64,000 nt of DNA from Branchiostoma lanceolatum (lineage: Eukaryota; Chordata; Leptocardii; Amphioxiformes; Branchiostomatidae). The stretch spans positions 12,302,734-12,366,733 of the forward strand of contig NC_089738.1 in assembly GCF_035083965.1 (NCBI RefSeq), given 5' to 3'. This document shows positions 56,567 to 64,000 of this stretch, piece after piece. How positions within the stretch are numbered: position 1 is the stretch's first letter; each line of letters starts with the position of its first letter. The position numbers and the translations under genes were made by a program. Under the pieces are notes generated by a model. It was not told the origin of the DNA, made no database searches, and saw nothing but the letters and a program-made list of their open reading frames with translations.

Positions 56567-59500
56567 TGTACATTGTATATATGTGCCAGAGTAGATATTG
56601 CCAATTCTACCGGTAGAGATCGTAATCGGAGTCTATGTCGACAGAGATCATAATCAGGATGCTAGCGATGTGTGAGCTCATGAGGGAAGTCTACCATTTA
56701 TAAATCATGAGTTTCAAGTCAATCCATTGATCTAGAGTGACATGAATCGAAGTTTAAAATTCTCTGACTGTCTTTCAAGTGAAAATCCACATGCACAGAA
56801 AAATTTGCAGACTCCGTTCGGGATCCCTACCGGTAGAATCTCAATCATGGGAATTTTCCTTCTCCACACATATATCTATATCTATTATACCCTATATTAT
56901 AGATACATTGGGAGGGAAATGTACAGCGTTTGCTGATGTTTATTCTTCTGGTACTACTTTTCCTGCCATTCTAATCAAAACACGTTACGCTTATATTGGT
57001 TGGGAAAAATGACCTGAATTTCTGTATCGAAGTTCGTACAGTGGGTAAATACGCACAGATTTTGTATTTTCTGTCTTTTTGATTTTGATTTTTCATTCCA
57101 ATTATTTCAACTTGGTAGCCAGGGGCTGAATTGACTGATAACAGTGCAATAGAGTTTTAGAATCGGGTCATCATTAATAGGAGCACTGAAAGCGTTAAGA
57201 ATACTTGATTGAAAAATTGCAAGACGTCAGCTCACTTTTAAGTTACACAATATTTGATTTTGTATGATTTTCTGTTTACCAAATGTATAAGCTTTTGTTA
57301 TTTACATTTCATTCATTTATCATATAAGCGGACTCCAGGTACTTATTTGATCATTGCAATTAGTTGACGTCCTGATCATATATTATTATACTAGTAATAT
57401 GTTAGAATCACAAGACTATATGATTAATCTCATGATTGTTCGTTATTTCCGATGTAACAGTACTTTTATTTAATGTATTGCTTTCCAGAGCACCGTAGGC
57501 ATATACTTTGATCATTATTGTATTCAAAATTAAACGCCGTACATTTTTATTATGAAACACCACACAAGGATCAGCTAGTATGATGCACTCAACGGCAGAA
57601 GCAAATGTTCTGGTTCTGCAGATGATTATTTTTATGAACCCCAAAAAATAATTGTATCGGAAAGTTACATACAATTTGTACTAGACAGCAGTTATGCTAT
57701 ACAACAACAATATTCTTAAAATCCCCGAACATCCTCCAGATACAAGAACAGTCAGATGAAGCATACTATATCACGAACGTCTAGTACCATACACATTATT
57801 TGATGATTGTTGTACATTTGTGCTTGAGTCCTGGTCAGCGTACATTTTTGTTATAAACTACAAGTCAAAGAATCTACTTGTATCATCATCAGCCTAATGT
57901 TGTAAATGCCATTTCAAATTTAAAGGTACATTCTTCAAAAATACTGTGCCCTGTTCGGTTGCATATATATGTACATTTGAGGCCAAGATGTCGTATTTAG
58001 AATTCCTATCTTTTAGTCGGATTATATTTCTCCAACAATAGTTCCGGGCATTGCCTGATCCCTAATGTCAAGTCTGATAGAACATTCGATCACTCGTACC
58101 CTTGTGAGTTGTACTAGAGGGACGCCGTGGTTTAAGGTGAATGTAACTTATCCGAGCAGCCATTCTACCCCGCCGACAATATGGCGCCAGGGTTAAATAC
58201 GGTAATGGAACGTACAACAAGAGTTAGGCCAGCGACAATGCGTTTCAACGGATCCCTTTTCCCGAAATAGTCTGTAGGCTCAAATTGATGGATGTTCAGC
58301 TAAATGCTGGTTTGACGTAGTCTCTACCAGACTAACTATACGCTGGCTATAGGGAGAATGATTTTCCAGGGGAGTTTGGCCACTATAGGGGCCGGCCCCG
58401 CAGGGGTGTGTTCAACTTTAATTGGACTGACTCTCCTGACCAATTAATCCTTTTTTGCCGAATTCTACCACCCGTATCCCCACAGAAAGGCCTGGTGGAG
58501 GCTGAACTTTATATGGCAATGTATAGAAGAAGAATATTTCTTATCGACGCAACAAAACGTACAGCGAATTACGTACAGCCAACTACAAACTACAAAATAG
58601 AAATCAATCTTAACATTCTACTCACTAAGCAATAAAGACTAACAAGATTGAATCATAATATCGTGTTTAAGTCAGGTGGAGTTAATCCTGGGTTTTAGTA
58701 TATTTTCTAGTAACAAAGAAAAGTGTTACTAATTTGCATATTTTTTTTTTAATAATGACAGTTGTTTATATTTGATTCTGCTTATTGCATGAAATCTGCT
58801 GTACTTAAGCACCAAAAAAATGTATATGTGTGGTTCGTTTGCATAGCTTTTTCAAGTTTACTATAGATTCCAGGACTTTCATTTGTCTGATTTCTGTATT
58901 TCTTATTCCTCCGTTTACACCATCTTGATTGTTTCTACTTCTTTCATTCGCCAAGCAGATTATTTTTCATACGTTAAGCGAAAATATGGGAAATAGACGC
59001 ATTTTGAAATAAAGATCTTGGTAAGAAAAAAATGACGGTCACCTTAAAAACAGCAGCTTTTGTCTTCCTCATTTTGAACATTTGGTCCGTTTCATGCCCT
59101 GTAATAAATCGTATTTGTCTTCGCAAAATTGCCGTCCTGGTTTTGAATAGCGTTGCCAACAAGCGATCCTCCAATCAATATACCATTTCCCCCTTCAGTA
59201 GATATTATCCGATGTACAAAGATCACCCCATTCCCATCAACGGGTTTATTGAATTCTAGTGGAACATCATGGCCAGCGTTGTAGAAGCACGTACTGCTGA
59301 ATTGAATGCATACACAATACATCACATATCACATTTTAACTTAGGGTCCGGTATCATACGGCAAAATGGTATGCTTGGAATAGTCGCGCATAGTTAGCAG
59401 CTGTCTCGTTACGGAAAAGGCTGTTGTTTAAGATCTTTAGATCCATTAACACAATTTAGCACATAGATAAGACAAGATGACCAAGATGAACCTATCGACA

Positions 59501-59877
59501 AAAGTTTGGATAATATCTTTATTATTGCTTCATCAATTTCATCGTTTTGTCCATTTGATACAATTTGTAAGCTTCTTTATTTCCTTTGATAAAATGGTGA
59601 CTTATTTTCTTATGATCATGTATTTCTGAGAAAGTAAAGTCTTACATATGTGGATAAATTTAAAATATGAGATATAAAAAGCTTTTGTTCATATGATACA
59701 ACCTGTTCAGGCTTGGCGATATACAAATGTTCTCATTTGTGTGATACATAAATGCGCGTATGTGTTTATATGCATTGATGATTTTACGTATTATTGTGTT
59801 CAAATGTAATGAAATTAAATTAATACTATGCGTTCTGCGTGAGTTGTGTACGTAATATAGCGTCACCGTTCCATGGG

Positions 59878-59945
59878 TTGTGACGTCCGCTACTACGTCA
59901 CAGGTGGTGGAGCATCCGAAGATGCATGGTGGTGACGTCACTGGA
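59878..59945. promoter_or_regulatory. Paired CRE-like sites
   Basis: TGTGACGTCCGCTACTACGT CAC forms an imperfect inverted pair, and GGTGACGTCACTGG 30 nt later contains a perfect TGACGTCA (CREB/ATF) palindrome. No adjacent gene start was identified. Confidence 0.25.
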
Positions 59946-61591
59946 AACCACTGCTGTACGCTCGTTTCAATTGAAGTTAATGAGCCTCCTTATTCTGCAG
60001 CAGACGATTCAGCGTCGCCAGCTTGGAAAATAATTAGCGTGAAATTCGACACCGGTAATCTGTAATGAGGAAATGAAATCTGTGTGGAGTCAAAACGTCA
60101 CGTCTTGCCTACAGAATCGAGCCATTTAGGACATCCTTTATGATTCTACCTGTCTTTCTAATGATGTGGTATAGATCGACTCTAATCCAACCCCACTTTA
60201 GACAGTACTCCTTTAAGATATGCTTCGTTATCAGTCACTATTTAAGGAAAATCAATCACTGAAATTGGGGTCAAAAGATCTTTCTAAAAACTTTATATAT
60301 TCTTTCCAATGCCAATGAAATGGAATCCCCAGCAGTCGCACTTATACATAATCACAGAAATCTGGGTCGTAAGATAATTCAGAGGGCTTATTGGCTATAT
60401 TAGGTACGTCCTTGGGGCGACTGGTGTCTCCTTTGAGAACATTATTGTATTCCTGTATAAAAACTGGAATCCTAGCCCACTAGTCAGTCGTACATTATGC
60501 ACTGATCTTCCAAGAAATGTTGTAAAAACAGAATCACAAAAATTTGGGTCAAAGGATCCTTTCTCAAGCGTATTGAGCTTCATGGAGAATGGCGTCTCCT
60601 TGTCAAGCAGCATTGCTTCATTCTCCAGCCACCAGAGACAGAATTCGGAGTGGGTTAGGCCTCAGAAAATTAATTTTCTGCTTCCGATCACGTAAGAGAT
60701 TCTCTCTTTTTTTTTCAATTTCGGTGGTAGTGATCAAACAAATGCAGTTCATGTCAATCAACAACGAAAAGCTGAAAGCATCAGGGCACTGGTATTTTCA
60801 ACAAATTATTGTAGTTATACAGAATCTTGTATGCATTGTACAAACACAGATCGAAAACTTTAAGTCCTTTGCCAGAGGTCGTCCCCCAAAAGAAGGCTAG
60901 GGTCGGCAGGTTGTTGCTGGCAATGGGTCTTTCGGGTGGGCGGAAACACAACATCTTTTTATATGTATATGTATGAATGGTTTATTCAATTAAAATACAT
61001 CGCAGCCTTTTGGGCTGAATTGCGTATCTTATTACAAATTAAAAACAAACAGATCATTGTCCTTAAATTTATATATAAAACACCTACATCAAGGTCTTTA
61101 CATATCAAATAGACTTTTACATTCTATGATCATCACAATCGAAGATTAAAAAACTTGACAAACACGTAGTAGTTAAAAAAATAGTTTTTCCCCTCATCAG
61201 ACGACCTATAGGAACGTTAACATGTATTCCCGGCAGACAACGAGGTTAATGGGGAGGAATATTCTCTAACTCGATTCGCTGCTTCGTCAATTCAGGAAGC
61301 GTGCGACAGCAGACGCAGGTGTATTATTCCAGAGGATTTTCCCGCTCCACCGCCATCCGAGTACCATTAATTACGCTAACCCGTAACCAATTCCCTCATT
61401 ATTGATTGACGAGGGTGTGACGTAGTCCAATGCGGTGCCCGTGACCCACGGCGCCGCAGCATACGGGAAATTGATCACTGCTTCAGAGTTCTGAATAGAA
61501 ACGGAAAAATCAATAATGGAACGGCTTGTCCCCGCCTGGTGTAGCATACAACATCTGAGAGAGGGGGAGGGGGGCATGGATACACGCGCAC

Positions 61592-61600
61592 CATTATATA
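61592..61600 (+). promoter_or_regulatory. Possible TATA box
   Basis: ATTATATAAGC lies in a less AT-rich local context, with no supported coding exon downstream inside the window. It could belong to a gene starting to the right, or be chance. Confidence 0.15.
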
Positions 61601-61746
61601 AGCAGGTGCTGGAAGTGTAGCCGCCAGAAGAAAGCATTACAATCTTATAATTATAACTAATATATAACATATTCGATGATATAAGGGGTAGGCGCCACAG
61701 TGTATGTTTTCTGGTATGATCTCAAATATATTTCAATTTCAAATTG

Positions 61747-61990
61747 GTAGCCTTGAGTGTAGTTGTAGAAGTGACACCAGTGTGGTAGCCTTGAGTGTAG
61801 TTGTAGAAGTTACACCAGTGTGGTGGCCTTGAGTGTAGTTGTAGAAGTGACACCAGCGTGGTAGCCTTGAGTGTAGTTGTAGAAGTGACACCAGTGTGGT
61901 GGCCTTGAGTGCAGTTGTAGAAGTGACACCATGCAGTGTGGTAGCCATGAGTCTAGTTGTAGAAGTGACACTTGTGTGGTGTTTGGCTAC
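61747..61990. repeat. 38-bp minisatellite, about six copies
   Basis: Copies of GTAGCCTTGAGTGTAGTTGT plus AGAAGTGACACCAGTGTG start at 61747, 61785, 61823, 61861 and 61899, with a last diverged one near 61941. Related sequence occurs at 12440-12770 beside the GH31 gene. Confidence 0.9.
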
Positions 61991-62509
61991 CACAATAGTT
62001 TCACTTTCTGCAATTCTTGAATACAGGAATAAAAGCTTGTTTTTCACTTCAATTCTTGTTACAACGTTCATGGTCTCTATATTGAAAAAAAAATTTGTCA
62101 ATCTTATCAATTAGAGTCTGCAGAAGATACCATCCATATAATTTACTTGCTGTGGCCTTATCTAGAAAATCGAAGTTTACAAGGCCATTGCTTGACGTTA
62201 GCCTCATTGTCGGCCCTTTCTGACGCATGCTACGATCTATACAGCCATTTAATGTGCCGATTACCTAATCGGCACATTGGAATTCTCTATAATTGGGTAT
62301 GAGGATCCTATTATAGGCTTAGATATCAATTACGTTAGACGTCGATACGCCAATGGTCCAACTAACGGTACTAGCTAATCGCCAGCCCTTTTGGGGTAGT
62401 TGTGATTGTGTTGAATTCCATTTGACGAGGCATCTACTGCTAACACAAAAACATCTGGAGATCGTGACTAGTTAGTTCAGCAAAGGAGGTTATGTAGTCG
62501 GTTAAGACC

Positions 62510-62670
62510 ATGTCACACATTCAGGACTTCCCCACAACTTTGCCCCCGACCACCTCTAACCAAGGTCGGCGCTGGGTTGGGAGCATCCTGGGATCCATCT
62601 AGCTCCAGTTCGCTCCTCTGATCGTATCCAAGCAGAATATGACTTTGATTTTTTCAACATAGTGTGTGAC
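62510..62670. repeat. Dispersed repeat shared with 25380-25560
   Basis: TTCAGGACTTCC, CAAGGTCGGCGCTGGGTTGG and TATCCAAGCAGAATATGACT parallel the copy in the hephaestin-like gene. Confidence 0.6.
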
Positions 62671-64000
62671 CAGCACAACTCGATAAAATTTTGATAAATC
62701 TTTATGATACGATATCTAGTACGTAAGTAGAAAATAGGAGAGTGGGGGTTTTATACATTACAGCATGAGATCGGACAAGTGATAAAGCATACACATGTCG
62801 ACTTCCAGCAATAGTTTCTCTTCTTTTAATTTATGAAATGTACACCCTCAATTAACCACATACTTAACATGTCGGTTTCTATCCTTTGTTTCATCTCTGA
62901 TTCCCATCTCACAAGTAACAAGTTTTCGTACAAAACACATCACCTGTAATCGGAGTTGCGTGGACTGAGAACTAGCCTCAGTTTTTTTGTCCACAGATTC
63001 GAGCAGACCTTACAGCTTGGGGGTTAACGACAAAGCGCTACGAGCAGTTCTACAATGGAACATCTTATAACGATTCGTCTATGTATTGTTGCAATCCTAT
63101 TACGTGATGTCTAGCGGGCTAGATCATGAACGGAAGCCACGTTTTATGTCTTTTTATCATGGGGGCAGAGTATTGGTTGACATATTCAGAAACAAAAAAC
63201 GATATATACAAGTACATGTAGGGATCAAATTTTCTTCTAAATGAAATATAACAAACGTACTTAACCCAAAACATCAGAATGGCACGTGCTCAACTGAAAT
63301 GACAAACGGTTACAAACCTTCCTCTTGCAGCCATAGCAACGTCACAAACATGACGTAACAGGCATTTCAAATAAACACGAGCTACTCTATTACAAGATAT
63401 TCACACCTCAAATAGCAACCAGCAGTTTTCCATCCTTTCAACATGAGCCGTAAGCCTGACAGGTGTAAAAGTGTAAACCAGCACATGTGTAGGCTACATC
63501 CACCACTTCCCAGTCGTTATTGCTCCATTTGTTGTGAGTAGTAAATATGTATTGAACATTATAATGTTTAGAAGGGTGACAATTTACATGGAAGTCATGT
63601 TAACATTCTGTTTCTGAGCGTGCAGTACAGTACTGTTCAACTAGATGGCGCCAATGTCAGAATATCAAAAAGCAGTTATAACGAATCTCAAGATCTCGGA
63701 AGTTTAAAGATTCTTCTTCCGGTGATTGTTCTAGCCTTTATTTGCCGTTACCATCTAGTTGATATTACCGTCTGTTGTGCACAATTTCGTAAGATACTTA
63801 TAGATGTATTTTCTACGTTTTGTTACGTTTTGAAAAGACAGCCTCAAAAGAGGCAAAATTCTTGACTTTGTCGTTCGCCCCACACCAGTGTGGGAGAAAC
63901 GTCAAAGTTCACACAGCCCTGTAAATGTTAGGGATAACACACAGAATCGTTACTGACAGTTACTTCGTCTTTCTTCGACAAACACAGCCACGCACTATCA

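Larger units (their letters stand above)
56567..64000. other. 3' intergenic region, no recognisable gene
   Basis: After the AOS-LOX stop codon no exon could be supported on either strand. The region holds AATAAA near 58633, a CRE-like palindrome pair (59880-59945), a TATATAAG box (about 61594), a 38-bp minisatellite (61747-61990) and a dispersed repeat (62510-62670). The remainder is AT-rich and featureless to me. Confidence 0.6.

Noticed and set aside
59880..60065. Plus-strand open frame of 61 codons near the CRE-like sites
   Set aside because: No splice sites or homology that I can recognise; too short to support.
61739..62110. Minus-strand repetitive open frame
   Set aside because: It is only a translation of the 38-bp minisatellite; the repetition explains the open frame.

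Overview
The window is animal nuclear DNA. Every recognisable gene is split by GT-AG introns of roughly 0.1-2 kb, and tRNA-derived SINEs, short inverted-repeat elements and microsatellites fill the rest. The gene content points to an invertebrate deuterostome, most likely a lancelet (Branchiostoma): two six-domain ceruloplasmin/hephaestin ferroxidases, a catalase-related allene oxide synthase-lipoxygenase fusion, a Patched-domain protein and a GH31 sulfoquinovosidase. The species is an inference. I rebuilt the gene models by hand from splice sites and reading phase. The four complete models keep one frame from start to stop (731, 1174, 1086 and 1131 codons before stop).

Layout. (1) 794-4896, minus: 5' part of a PTCHD3-like Patched-domain gene that runs off the left edge. 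(2) 6593-12331, plus: a GH31 enzyme of the sulfoquinovosidase type with a signal peptide and a C-terminal membrane anchor; it is divergent from gene 1. (3) 16740-27268, minus: a membrane-anchored hephaestin-like multicopper ferroxidase. (4) 32364-41969, minus: a secreted ceruloplasmin-like paralogue, tandem to gene 3, with nearly the same exon plan. (5) 44583-56566, plus: a catalase-like allene oxide synthase fused to PLAT plus lipoxygenase domains, divergent from gene 4. From 56567 to 64000 I see only repeats and possible regulatory DNA.

Main discoveries. The GH31 enzyme keeps the sulfonate-recognising Gln/Arg/Trp set of bacterial YihQ, so an animal appears to carry a tethered enzyme for plant and algal sulfolipid sugar. 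The fusion gene keeps heme-ligand residues, but four of the five lipoxygenase iron ligands are replaced or displaced, so it looks like an oxylipin enzyme carrying a pseudo-lipoxygenase. A short dispersed repeat found about nine times matches the hammerhead ribozyme core (CUGANGA, stem II, GAAA, GUC). Seven of its eight intronic copies are in the sense orientation, and six of those seven end within about 100 nt of a 3' splice site.

Genes 3 and 4 together suggest a membrane/soluble pair of ferroxidases for iron export and plasma iron oxidation. Genes 2 and 5 act on dietary or membrane lipids (sulfolipid sugars and fatty-acid hydroperoxides). Nothing in the sequence shows that the five genes form one pathway.
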